From Thinopyrum elongatum (taxonomy: Eukaryota > Streptophyta > Magnoliopsida > Poales > Poaceae): a DNA stretch of 64,000 nt. The DNA lies in the NCBI GenBank assembly GCA_011799875.1, contig CM022301.1:17733927-17797926 (forward strand), in the 5' to 3' direction. Each line of letters opens with the position of its first letter. Positions within the stretch are counted from its first letter, which is position 1. The translations under genes were made by a program, and so were the position numbers. A model generated the notes under the pieces. The model made no database searches. It was not told where the DNA came from and saw nothing but the letters and a program-made list of their open reading frames with translations. Positions 11,534 to 23,239 of the stretch are shown piece after piece.

Positions 11534-14374
11534 GCATCATTAAAATTACCAACGCCTAGCTAAAAGGCTTTAAAGAAAAGCGCTTGTTGGGAGGCAACCC
11601 AATATTTTTATTTTATGTTTTTATGAGTATAAACATTATTACCTCTGTAGTAATTGTGTTTTGGTGTTTTAATTAGTGTTTGAGCCAAGTAAGACCTTTG
11701 GGATGGCTTACGGTGATAGTTGATTTGATCTTGCTCAAAAACAGAAACTTTTGCGTCCAGTTGAAGAATTTTAATAATTCACATCAGCGACTAAACAACC
11801 TGAATTTTTTACACAAGATTTATATACAAATTTCCTATGTTTTCCTAATTTTTCAGAATTTTTGGAGTTATATAAGTATTATAACAATTCACATCTTCGC
11901 AGACTGTTCTGTTTTTGACAGATTCTGTTTTCTATGTGTTGTTTGCTTATTTTGATGAATCTATGGGTTGTATCGGGGGGTATGAACCATGGAGAAGTTG
12001 GAATACATTAGATATTACACCAATATAAATAAAGAATGAGTTCACAACAGTACCAAAAAGTGGTGATTTATTTTCTTATACTAACGGATCTCATGAGTTT
12101 TCTGTTGAGTTTTGTGTTGTGAAGTTTTCAAGTTTTGGATAAAGATTTGATGGACTATGGAATAAGGAGTGGCAAGAGCCTAAGCTTGGTGATGCCCAAG
12201 GCACCCCAAGGTAATATTCAAGGACAACTAATCATCTAAGCTTGGGGATGCCCCGGATGGCATCCCCTCTTTCGTCTTCGTCTATCGGTAAATTTACTTG
12301 AGGCTATATTTTTATTCACCACATGATATGTGCTTTGCTTGGAGCATCTTGTATGATTTGACTCTTTGATTTTTAGTTTGCCACAATCATCCTTGCTGTA
12401 CACACCTTTTGAGAGGGACACACATGAATCGGGAATTTATTAGAATACTTTATGTGCTTCACTTATATCTTTCGAGCTAGGCAATTTTGCTCTAGTGCTT
12501 CACTTATATCTTTTTAGAGCACGGCGGTGGCCTTATTTTATAGAAATTGTTGAACTCTCTTGCTTCACTTATATTATTTTGAGAGTCTCTCTAAACAGCA
12601 TGGTAATTTGCATAGGTTATGAATTTAGTCCTAATATGATGGGCATCCAAGAGGGATATAATAAAAACTTTCATATAAAGAGCATGGAATACTATGAGAA
12701 GTTTGATTCCTTATGATTGTTTTGAGATATAAAGATGGTGATATTAGATTCATGCTAGTGAGTAATTGTGGATTGGCAGAACTACTTGTGTTAAAGTTTG
12801 TGATTCCCGTAGCATGCATGTATGGTGAACCGTTATGTGATGAAGTCGGAGCATGATTTATTTATTGATTGTCTTCCTTATGAGTGGCGGTCGGGGACAA
12901 ACGATGGTCTTTTCCTACCAATCTATCCCCCTAGGAGCATGCGTGTAGTACTTTGTTTCGATAGCTAATAGACTTTTGCAATAAGTATGTGAGTTCTTTA
13001 TGACTAATGTTGAGTCCATGGATTATACGCACTCTCACCCTTCCACCATTGCTAGCCTCTCTAGTACCGCGCAACTTTCGCCAGTGCACTACACCCACCA
13101 TATACCCTTCCTCAAAACAGCCACCATACCTACCTATTATGTCATTTCCATAGCCATTCCGAGATATATTGCCATGCAACTTCCACCGTTCCGTTTATTA
13201 TGACACGCTCCATCATTGTCATATTGCTTTGCATGATCGTAAGATAGCTAGCATGATGTTTTCATGGCTTGTCCATTTTTTTGATGTCATTGCTATGCTA
13301 GATCATTGCACATCCCGGTACACCACCAGAGGCATTAATATAGAGTCATATTTGTGTTCTAAGTATCGAGTTGTAATTCTTGAGTTGTAAGTAAATAAAA
13401 GTGTGATGATCATCATTATTAGAGCATTGTCCCATGAGAGGAAAGCAGGATGATGGAAGCTATGATTCCCTCACAAGTTGGGATGAGTCTCCGAACTTTA
13501 CAAAAAATAAAAGAGGCCAAAGAAGCCCACAAAATCCAAATAAGCCCAAATTAAAAAAAAGAGAAAAGAAAAAAATGAGAGAAAAGAGAGAAGGGGCAAT
13601 GCTACTATCCTTTTACCACACTTGTGCTTCAAAGTAGCACCATGATCTTCATGGCAGAGAGTCTCCTATGATGTCACTTTCATATACTAGTGGGAATTTT
13701 TCATTATACAACTTGTCTTGTATATTCCAATGATGGGCTTCCTCAAATTGCCCTAGGTCTTCGTGAGCAAGCGAGTTGGATGCACACCCACTTAGTTTCT
13801 TTTTGAGCTTTCATAAACTTATACCTCTAGTGCATCCCTTGCATGGCAATCCCTACTCACTCACATTGATATCTATTGATGGGCATCTCCATAGCCCGTT
13901 GATATGCCTAGTTGATGTGAGACTATCTCCTTCTTTTTGTCTTCTCCACAACCACTATATTCTATTCCACCTATAGTGCTATATCCATGGCTCACACTCA
14001 TGTATTGCGTGAAAGTTGAAAAAGTTTGAGAACATCAAAAGTATGAAACAATTGCTTGGCTTGTCATCGGGGTTGTGCATGATTTAATACTTTGTGTGAT
14101 GAAGATGGAGCATAGCCAGACTATATGCTTTTGTAGGGATAACTTTCTTTGGCCATGTTATTTTGAGAAGACATGATTGCTTTATTAGTATGCTTGACGT
14201 ATTATTGTTTTATGTCAATATTAAACTTTTGTTTTGAATATTATGGATCTGAATATTCATGCCACAATAAAGAAAATTACATGGATAAATATGTTAGGTA
14301 GCATTCCACATCAAAAATTCTGTTTTTATCATTTACCAACTCGAGGACGAGCAGGAATTAAGCTTGGGGATGCT
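11534..14374 (+). other. Non-coding internal region of element B
   Basis: No credible coding sequence is seen; only short ORFs in all frames. Two phrases containing AAGCTTGGGGATGC occur near 12238 and 14360; the latter, followed at once by the 3' LTR, is the likely polypurine tract. An A-rich segment lies near 13500-13600. Confidence 0.6.
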
Positions 14375-15944
14375 TGATACGTCTCCAACGTATCTATAAT
14401 TTTTTATTATTCCATGCTATTATATTATCTATTTTGGTTGTTTTATATGCATTAATATGTTATTTTATATTATTTTTGGGACTAACTTATTACCCCAGAG
14501 CCCAGTGCCAGTTTCTGTTTTTTCCTTGTTTTTGAGTTTTACAGAAAACGAATATCAACCGGAGTCCAAATGGAATAAAACTTTACGATGATTTTTCTTG
14601 GACCAGAAGACACACGTAGGACTTGGAGAGGAAGTCATAAGAGTCCTGAGGGCTCCACAAGCCCTCGGGGCGTGCCCCCTGGCTTGTGGGCTCCACGGGA
14701 GTCCTCCAACCCTAATCTTTGGCCTATAAATTCAGAAATATTCCCAAACGACCAGAAGCGTCCACCAAAAAACTTTTCGGCCGCCGTAACCTTCTGTACC
14801 TGTGAGATCCCATCTTGGGGGCTTTTTTGGCACCCTGCCGGAGGGGGATTCGATCACAGAGGGCTTCTACATCAACTCTATTGCCCTTCCGATGAAGCGT
14901 GAGTAGTTTACGACAGACCTACGGGTCCATAGCTAGTAGCTAGATGGCTTCTTCTCTCTCTTTGATTCTCAATACCATGTTCTCCTCGTTGTTCTTGGAT
15001 ATCTATCCGATGTAATATTCTTTTGCGGTGTGTTTGTCAAGATCTGATGAATTGTGGATTTATGATCAGATTATCTATGAATATTATTTGAAACTTCTCT
15101 GATTTCTTATATGCATGATTTGATATCTTTGTATTTCTCTTCGAATTATCGGTTTGGTTTGGCCAACTAGATTGGTTCTTCTTGCAATGGGAGAGGTGCT
15201 TAGTTTTGGGTTCAATCTTGTGGTGTCCTCACCCAGTGACAAAGTAGGGGTAGTGAGGCACGTATTGTATTGTTGCCATCAAGGGTAAAAAGATGGGGTT
15301 TTCATCATATTGCTTGAGTTTATCCCTCTACATCATGTCATCTTACTTAAGGCATTACTCCATTCTTTCTGAACTTAATACTCTAGATGCATGCTGGATA
15401 GAGGTTGATATGTGGAGTAATAGTAGTAGATGCAGAATCGTTTCGGTCTATTTGACCGGACATGATGCCTATATGAATAATCATTGCCTTGGACATCGTC
15501 ATAACTTTGCGCTTTTCTATCAATTGCTCGACAGTAATTTGTTCACCCACCGTATTATTTGCCTTCAAGAGAGAAGCCTCTAGTGAAACGTATGGCCCCC
15601 GGGTCTATTTTCCATCATATATTTTCAGATCTATAAACCAAAAAACCCAAAAATACCTTGCTGCAATTTATTTACTTTTATTTTGTTTTATGTTTTAGTA
15701 ATCTTTTATATCTATCTCTATCAGATATCACCTTTGCAAGTGACCGTGAAGGGATTGACAACCCCTTTATCGTGTTGGGTGCAAGTGTTTGATTGTTTGT
15801 GCAGGTGCATAGATTGGGGACTTGCTTGTATCTCCTACTGGATTTGATACCTTGGTTCTTAACTGAGGGAAATACTTATCTCTACTTTGCTGCATCACCC
15901 TTTCCTCTTCAAGGGAAAAACCAACGCAAGCTCAAGAACTAGCA
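14375..15944 (+). repeat. Element B 3' LTR (1570 bp)
   Basis: Begins TGATACGTCTCCAACG and ends TAGCA, with TG...CA termini. A TATA-like CTATAAATTC at 14724-14733 is the probable promoter. The last ~625 bp match the 5' LTR remnant. Confidence 0.9.
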
Positions 15945-17726
15945 TGGACATGTAAGGTTGGTCCGGGCCGCTTCATCCCACAATACCGCCGAATCAAAAT
16001 AAGACGTTGGTGGTAAGCAGTATGACTATCACCGCCCACAAGTCTTTGTGTTCTACTCATGCATATCAACTATGCATAGACCTGGATCGGATGCCACTGT
16101 TGGGAAACGTTGCATGGAAAACAAAAAATTCTACGCACACGCAAGATCTATTCGTGGAGATGCATAGCAACGAGAGGGAGAGTGTGTCTACATACCCTCG
16201 TAGACCGTAAGCGGAAGCGTTTAGTAACGCGGTTGATGTAGTCGAACTTCTTCGCGATCCAACCGATCGAATACCGAACGTACGGCACCTCCGCGTTCAC
16301 CACACATTCAGCTCGGTGACATCCTCGCCTTCTTGATCCAGCAAGACGGCGAAGTAGTGGATGAGTTCCGGCAGCACGACGGCATGGTGACGATGACGGT
16401 GACGCTATCTCCGCAGGGCTTCGCCTAAGCACTACGAGAATATGACCGAGGGACAAAACTGTGGAGGGGGGCGCCGCACACGGCTAAGAGATTGTCGTGT
16501 CTTATGTGTGGCGCCCCCTCCCACATATATATAGGTGGGGGAGGGAGGAGCAGCCAAGGAGGCGCCCCAAGTGGGGTCGAATCCCACTTGGGATCCTGCC
16601 CCTAGCCGCGCCCCCCTTGCCTTTCTAGGCGCGCGGGGAAAGGCAGAGGAGGGTGCCCCCCAGCCCCCTTTCATTTCTCCCATGTGGAGGGGAAGGCAGG
16701 AGGGGCTAGCCCTCCCCCCTTTCCTTCCCTAGGGCCGACGGCCAAGGAGAGAAGCGCGCCAGCCCCCTTGTGGGCTGGTGTGTCTCTTCCCTTGGCCCAT
16801 TAGGCCCATAGACCTACCAGGGGTGTCCGGAACCCCTTCCGGTGACCCGATGACAACCCGGTGCACTCTGAAACTCTTCCGGTGTCTGAATATCAACGTC
16901 CTATATATCAATCTTTACCTCCGGACCATTCTGGAGCTCCTCGTCATGTCCGTGAACTCATCCGGGACTTCGAACAACATTCGGTCACCAAATGAAATAA
17001 CTCATATAACACTATATCGCCAATGAACGTTAAGCATGCGAACCCTACGGGTTCGAGAACTATGTAGACATGACCGAGACACCTCTCCGGTCAATAACCA
17101 ATAGCAGAACCTGGATGCCCATATTGGCTCCGACATATTCTACGAAGATCTTTATCGGTCGAACCTTATGACAACATACGTAATTCCCTTTGTTCATCGG
17201 TATGTTACTTGCTCGAGATTCGATCATCGGTATCCACATACCTAGTTCAATCTCGTTACCGGCAAGTCTCTTTACTCGTTCCATAATACATCATCTCAAA
17301 ACTAACTCATTAGTCATTTGCTTGCAAGGCTTATTATGATGTGTATTACCAAGAGGGCCCAGAGATACCTCTCTGATACTTGGTGTGACAAATCCCAATC
17401 TCGATCTATGCCAACTCAACAAACACCTTCGGAGATACCTGTAGAGCATCTTTATGATCACCCAGTTATGTTGTGACATTTGATAGCACACAAGGTATTC
17501 CTCCGGTATCCGGGAGTTGCATAATCTCATAGTCGAAGGAATATGTATTTGTCATCAAGAAAGCAATAGCAATAAACTGAATGATCATATGCTAAGCTAA
17601 CAGATGGGTCTTGTCCATCACATCATTCTCCTAATGATGTGATCCCATTATCAAATGACAACACATGTCTATGGTTAGGAAACCTTAACCATCTTTGATC
17701 AACGAGCTAGTCTAGTAGAGGCTTAC

Positions 17727-20168
17727 TGTAACACCCCCAGTGGTTAGCTACAGTAATTCCCATTTTGATAATGCCATGTCAGCAGGTCTAACAGTGCCTA
17801 ATCATCATTTGCATCATATTGCATTTCAAACTCCAAATTCAAACTTCAAATGAATTCAAAGTGGAAAATAAAAGTTGTTCAAAATAGAAATTAAAATGTT
17901 CATTAAAGATAAAATAATTCAGAGGCAATTATAAAATTTTAATTAACATTAAATAGATTAGTTAAGTGACCCTAACAACCTCAAACAGTGGCTAAAAGCA
18001 ACATTTAATAATCTTTTAATTAATCTAAATTAAATATGAAATTGTATTTTTCCCAATCTAGTTTTTGGTGCTAGCTAATAATGCACTAAAATATTTGGAC
18101 TAGGTCACACATTTTACAAAAGTCATTTAGGTGCTAAGCAATTTGAAAACACAGACAGAAAATAAGAAATAAAAAAAAGGCCTAGCGACTATTGTACACT
18201 TAGGCCCGGTGCTACAGTAACCGGCCTAGCCCATCTAAGGGCCTTCCCCTTTCTCACGTACAGAGGAGAAGGCAATGGCAATGGCGTGTCGTTCATCCAT
18301 GCGCCCTGGCCGCTCCTGTCGCCGTGTCGACCATCCGACGGAATCCCGAGATGCATAAGAACCTCCCCGTCGCGGTAGACAAACCCTAATCCCCATTCTC
18401 CCCCTCGTTCACTCTCTGTTTCGATTTAGAACGCGCCCGAGTTTCACCGTGGCTGCGCCGTCGTCGTTCGCGTGGCCACCGGCCTTCCCGGTGCTCGGGA
18501 GGATGTCCAGGAGTTCCGTCGTCGTCGACTCCTTCGCCTACCTCCGCTGAATCGAGCTAGGAGGCCCTGTATGCTCGGCATCGAGCACATCTTCGTCGGT
18601 ACATCGCCGGCGTTCGACGTCATTTGCCGCTTCTCCGGTCCACCCCCGGCCTTCACCGAGCCCACCACCGGACCCGCAGTGAGCTCCACTGCCGATTCCC
18701 CCTCTTTCCCCTTTCGATCTGTGTCGTTTACGCCGTTGTTCATCGTCGTGGCCGGAGCTCAGTCTCTGCGTACTTTGCCCTCGGCCTCTGCTGCTGCTCG
18801 CTGCCGCTGCTGTTCGCTGCTCTGCCTGCTGCTCTGCCTAGTGCTGCTGCCCTTGCTGGTCGCCTGCTGCTGCTGCTAAGCGCTGCTGCTACGGCTGCTG
18901 CCGGCCATGGCCGTGCGTGTGTGCGTGCTGTGTGTGTGCGCACGCGTGTGCTGTGTGTGCGCGCGTGTGCTGTGTGCGCGCGTGCTCTGTGTGTGTGGGG
19001 CTCCCGCCTCGCCCGCCTTCAGCCAGCCTCGCCGCGCCCGCGCCACGCCGCTGCCGCCCCCCTGCTGCTGCGTTGCTCGCTGCTGCCTGCTACTGTTAGT
19101 GCAGCACTGCTACAGTAGCATTCAGTTACTGTAGTAGCTGCTAGCTTTTTTAAAACTGCACTGGATAGCCCACTAAACAGTCTCAAAACAGCAACTAAAC
19201 CAAGCTTAACATAGCTAAATTAAATATGTGTGGGTAGTACACTTGACAAGGTTCAATTCTTTTCATTGCACCAAATCCAAAAGTTGCCTGGATTAATCCC
19301 TATGAAAATGACAAAAGTCTATGTTATGTTAACTGGAAGAACTAATAACAGATATACTGCCATAGCAACTTTGGAGCATAAAATAAACAAGTTACAGGGT
19401 TCTAACAGAGATGCAATTGATACCATCTTGTAGACCACAGGAAAATGATCAATATTGGTAAAAGGCACCAATTCATAGGATGAATAGAACACTAGTTATA
19501 GCCTCTGAAAAACAGCTAAATGATGTTTAAAACAAAGGACTTAGCAGAATTTCAGTAATTTCAGAAAATGCCTAAAACTTCGGAAAATCATAAAAAAATA
19601 ATCGTAACTCAGATCGAAAAACTTTCTACATAAAAGTTGATCAGAACGACGAGACAAAGCTGGCCATGCCATCTGTTTCCGTGTCGGGACCCTCTATGGA
19701 GGTGAACCCGCAACTTTTAGCCTGTATCTGGTAGATGAATAGTCAGTGGCGGAGCCAGGAAAATCAAATTGGGAGGGCCAAACGTTGCTAAACATTGTTT
19801 GGAAGGGCCAGATAATTAAAATGCATTGTTTTAACAGCAAAAAAGTCAATGTTTACACTAGTATTAGGCCTAAACCATTAACATTAGGAGGCCTGCGCCT
19901 TTCGATCGTACTGTTTTCTTTTGCCCCGCCTTTTAAGGGCCTATCTGTGTTTTCTTTTATATCTGTACTCGGATATCTGATACTTCCGCCGACGCTTGTA
20001 TACGAGCTTATGTATTCGAGCCCTCGAGACCCCTGGCTTGTAATATAAAGCTTGTATGACTTTATTTATGTTTTAGAGTTGTGTTGTGATATCTTCCCGT
20101 GAGTCCTTAGGCTTGATCGTGTGCATTTGCGTGTATGATTAGTGCACGATTGAGCCGGGGGCGTCACA
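17727..20168. mobile_element. Element D: solo LTR, 2442 bp, TSD CTTAC
   Basis: Begins TGTAACACCCCC and ends GGGGGCGTCACA, flanked by CTTAC at 17722-17726 and 20169-20173. Removing D and one CTTAC restores continuity of the C LTR when compared with E. No primer site, polypurine tract or coding domain is present inside, so it is a solo LTR left by recombination. Its GC-rich middle holds CTG-rich and alternating TG/CG tracts, and a hAT-like end (CAGTGGCGGAGCCAGG) appears near 19745. Confidence 0.88.
18785..19010. repeat. CTG-rich and alternating TG/CG low-complexity tract
   Basis: Imperfect CTG/CTGCTG runs (about 18785-18905) are followed by about 100 bp of alternating purine-pyrimidine (TGTGTG/GCGCGC) sequence (about 18909-19005) within the D LTR. 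Short ORFs through it (18472-19134) give Ala/Cys/Arg/Val-biased peptides and are not called. Confidence 0.75.
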
Positions 20169-20318
20169 CTTACTAGGGACACGGTATTTGTTTATGTATT
20201 CACACATGTATTTAAGTTTTCGATCAATACAATTCTAGCATGAATAATAAACCTTTATCATGAATAAAGAAATATAAAATAACAACTTTATTATTGCCTC
20301 TAGGGCATATTTTCTTCA

Positions 20319-20547
20319 AGTACTTCTTCTGAAAAACAGGTGGTGAACCGAAGTAGTTGCGCATCAACCTCTTGTGCGCATCCACCCATTCTCTCCGAAT
20401 GAACGCACGGCCATAGACGGAACCACCATGCTTTCGCTTCTTCCCCTTGTGCATTGGCACTAGCATTGCAATGTCCTCTTCTTCATTTAAATCAAATTCC
20501 TTATCCGACGAGGAATCATCCACGAAAGAGGAGCCACATGAGCTCAT
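20319..20547 (-). pseudogene. HARBI1-like transposase, N-terminal fragment
   Basis: On the minus strand a frame starts MSSCGSSFVDDSSSDKEFDL and continues with an acidic segment, then KHGGSVYGRAFIRREWVDAHKRLMRNYFGSPPVFQKKY. The acidic N-terminus, the KHGGSV motif and the RLMRNYF block are typical of the region before the DDE domain of plant PIF/Harbinger transposases (HARBI1-like, DDE_Tnp_4). The frame is cut at residue ~76 by the copia LTR of element C; the following residues in the 107-aa ORF are LTR sequence. No catalytic DDE residues remain in the window. Confidence 0.65.
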
Positions 20548-21337
20548 CTACAATGCGGAAAATCATCATTAAACTACTTTCCATCACCAACAAACAACCT
20601 CACGTTTCATCGTTCTTTTACCTTAGGGAATTTCGTCGAACACCTTGCTTGCGGTGTGGACGAACTCGGTCGGCTACGGGTTGGGTAGCCGTCGGTGGCG
20701 GCGGTTGCGGACAGCGGTGAATGCACAGCAGAAGAGACGGCCGCAAATCGTCGGGAGCTCCGCGCAGCAGGCGGGCGGCTTCGAACGGCCGGAAGAACGG
20801 TAGAGGGTCGCGGCCATCGGGCGGGCAGAGTGCCGCGCCTCCACTAACTCCGGCGGGGCTCTAGGCTTGGATGAAGCCTACCCATCGTAGACCTCGCCGG
20901 GTAAGGTTATAGGCCAGCCGCAGCCACCGGAGAAGCTTCGATTCGACGGTGACTGAAACTAAATCGGCGGCTCCGGGCGCCGCGCCGGCAAGGCAGGCGG
21001 CGGGGTACAGGGGGCGGGGGCGAAGTCGCGGCGGGCCTGGCGGGGGGCGGCGGTGGCGATTTGAAGTGGATTTGGCCGGCGGCGGAGTCGGGCGGCGGCG
21101 GCCGGTCGCGTGGAAGGGGAGGGAAGTGGCGGTTGGGCGGTTGGCGGGCGGACGCGATTTTATATCTCCTGGAGTTGGAGATGCAAATTTGCACCACGAA
21201 GTGGTATAGGATACATCTCTGGGAGGCGGAGATGTAAATCTTTTTGCATCTACATCATCCGTTGGAGCAGTGTTTTTGGGCCTCGGAGATGCAAAAGGTA
21301 GTTATTTTTTCATCTACATCTTCTATTGGAGATGCTC
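20319..21337 (-). mobile_element. PIF/Harbinger-like element, 5' part, interrupted by C
   Basis: The right end carries a Harbinger-style terminal motif; on the minus strand it reads GAGCATCTCCAA, next to a TTA target triplet at 21338-21340. The beginning of a HARBI1-like reading frame (20547 downward) lies inside. A GC-rich leader (20560-21170) separates the two. The left part, with the rest of the transposase and the other terminus, lies beyond the copia insertion and outside the window. Confidence 0.55.
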
Positions 21338-21630
21338 TTAGTTATTTGCATGTGTAATTTGCTCTTTTTCTTACCAAGGGTTTTAAATTTTCACGTGGCC
21401 CAAAACAAAGAATTAAGCAGCTAGTAGAATCGTACTTTCGAAATTTCATCATATCATTTAATATGTAGTCAATGAAGTGTATAGGAAATTGCGATGGTCT
21501 AGACCGAACCTTGATAGTTGTCTAGACTATAATATTGGTCATAACAAACAATTTAGATAATGTGTTGTCCACATTAAGTCTGCATTGATGCTTACATGAG
21601 GTGCTAAGCACATTAAAAACTTTAGCAATG

Positions 21631-21886
21631 AAAGGCCCCAATGTATAGGTGCTTAACTTGTTGGTGCTAAGCATCCTTCATTCAATGATTTTGCAACTAA
21701 AGTTCTTCATGCATGGGTGGGATTCTTCCATTTAAGTGTTTTGCCTAGGTTCTCGCGCTTGGCATTGTTTCTTCCTGGGGTCATCACACTCATCTCTCTC
21801 CTCTTAATTATGTTGCCACATCAGTTTTTTTGCCAACATGGCAGCCTTAGCACCTGTACAAGGTGGAGCATTGGGAGGGGCCTAAG
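21631..21886. repeat. Possible degenerate MITE (imperfect inverted repeat)
   Basis: AAAGGCCCCAATG...AGGTGCTTAA at the left is roughly inverted by CTTAGCACCTG...TTGGGAGGGGCCTAAG at the right. No clean target duplication was identified. The neighbouring parts of 21341-22286 hold nothing I can assign. Confidence 0.3.
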
Positions 21887-22286
21887 AAAATTCATCGTCA
21901 ATTTAATATAAACAAGGAGGAGTACATAGAAATAACCATGATCGAACCTTTGTATTTTTCTAGATTATAGACTACTACTCAATAGACAGCCATGGGCTAA
22001 TTCGCAAGGACTTGTGCAACTCATTAATTACAACGACCCCATGATGTCTTCTAACATTCTTAATTAAGTGGAGAATCATGGATTAATAAAGAGGAGGTAT
22101 GAGTTGTGAATTGATATTTCCTTATATATGATGACTTGCTAGGAATGAGTAACTTGCACAAATTTAAGCCCTAAACAAGGGAACAGTCTAGTAAACTTTT
22201 CATCACATCACATTGTATATTACTACCTCTAGTAGCATGGCTCAACTAGACCGGAAAACGCCTTAACACTTCCCAAGACTAGACTG

Positions 22287-22425
22287 TTGGGGGCATGCCA
22301 AAGATAACATTTTTATACAGAATATGATGATTAAATAGCAAAGGCAGGTCAACCCATTACAACTAGAAGCTATCAATCCAATCATGCATTAAAGAAGGAG
22401 ATAGATCGGGTTCTGAAGTTGATAT
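22287..22425 (+). repeat. Diverged direct repeat, copy 1
   Basis: A stretch containing ATTACAACTAGAAGCTA and CAATCATGCA is repeated in the same order at 23002-23146. Between these anchors the two copies are clearly related but diverged. No coding domain is recognised. Confidence 0.55.
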
Positions 22426-22778
22426 GTTTGGATTAGAGCACTCCCAATGCAATATACTTTAAGCTATATCATATGCATTAAATATGTATTCAGATAAAAC
22501 TCCTCAAATGCATTGTATCTTATTATTCTATCTAAAAGAGCTCTCATTTGATATGCTATGTGACACAAGTATGACCTATATTTTGATGTTCCTTTCCTTT
22601 ATTAATTCTACCGTCGTACTCCTATTCCGGAAAGAAACTCCTATTCAGGCATGCACAAACATTGTTGTATACACACATAATGGATTATGAAAACTATAGG
22701 AGATTGAACATGTAGGCTGCTATTTTTTTGTGAAGACTTTCTACCAATGACACCAAGTCCTAATAAAAAAATAGAGGA

Positions 22779-22937
22779 TTTTTAACATGCTCCCTCTCAC
22801 CCCCAATTTTCAGTTGAAAGGTAAGAGTATATAATAGATCTGAGCCGGTGATTTCATTAAGTAGTGTGGTTCTGAGTAACTCTTATCTTCTTACCTCACA
22901 TGTGAAAAGAGGGGCTAAGAGGGACCATGTTAAAATT
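22779..22937. mobile_element. MITE-like element with ~30-bp terminal inverted repeats
   Basis: The left end TTTTTAACATGCTCCCTCTC is inverted at the right as GAGGGACCATGTTAAAA, with further matching inward. The total is about 160 bp with no coding capacity. The superfamily is undetermined. Confidence 0.55.
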
Positions 22938-23001
22938 GGTCAAGAGAATATCTATTGAAACTAGACCATGAAGAACTTGATACTTCTGAAGACTACATTG
23001 A

Positions 23002-23146
23002 TCGGTGTTGGCCAAAGACAACTTGTTTTTATGTCAGCACAAGTTGATTCATTAGCAAAAGCAGTGCACCACATTACAACTAGAAGCTACCAAGCCAATC
23101 ATGCAGTGAAGAAGGGGAGGTTGGGTACACAAGTTGATATTTTCAT
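23002..23146 (+). repeat. Diverged direct repeat, copy 2
   Basis: Partner of 22287-22425, about 715 bp downstream, with the MITE-like element between them. A 97-aa ORF (22968-23261) overlaps it without recognisable homology. Confidence 0.5.
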
Positions 23147-23239
23147 TAAACATGTTACAGGAATGATTAGTTCTACTAAATCCTTAACAAAGAAATGTGC
23201 TTTGTTTTGTAAAAAACAAAGAAATTGCCTAGGTAAGCT

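Larger units (their letters stand above)
9804..15944 (+). mobile_element. Element B: Athila-like gypsy derivative without gag-pol
   Basis: A 5' LTR remnant (9804-10430), an internal region of about 3.9 kb and a 3' LTR (14375-15944) make up the element. The primer site TGGCGCCGTTGCCG matches the complement of the 3' end of tRNA-Asp, which is characteristic of Athila-type gypsy elements. The 5' part of the 5' LTR was displaced upstream of the window by insertion of element A. No protease, RT or integrase is seen. The single ORF region (10707-11533) is frameshifted. B lies inside the internal domain of copia element C. Confidence 0.85.
15945..20318 (-). mobile_element. Element C: BARE/WIS/Angela-type copia, minus strand, 5' LTR end only
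   Basis: Read on the minus strand, the LTR starts TGAAGAAAATATGCCC (20318) and ends CCCAACA (16098), followed by the primer-site region GTGGCATCCGATCC and about 140 bp of internal sequence, cut at 15945 by element B. It is collinear with the plus-strand LTR of element E (53507-55270). Without the inserted element D and one copy of its TSD the LTR is about 1.77 kb, matching E's 1764 bp. A TATA motif lies at about 16524-16533 (minus strand). The coding part of C must lie left of the window. C interrupts a HARBI1-like frame at 20319. Confidence 0.88.

Noticed and set aside
18472..19134. Overlapping Ala/Cys/Val-rich ORFs in D
   Set aside because: Products of CTG and TG/CG low-complexity DNA.
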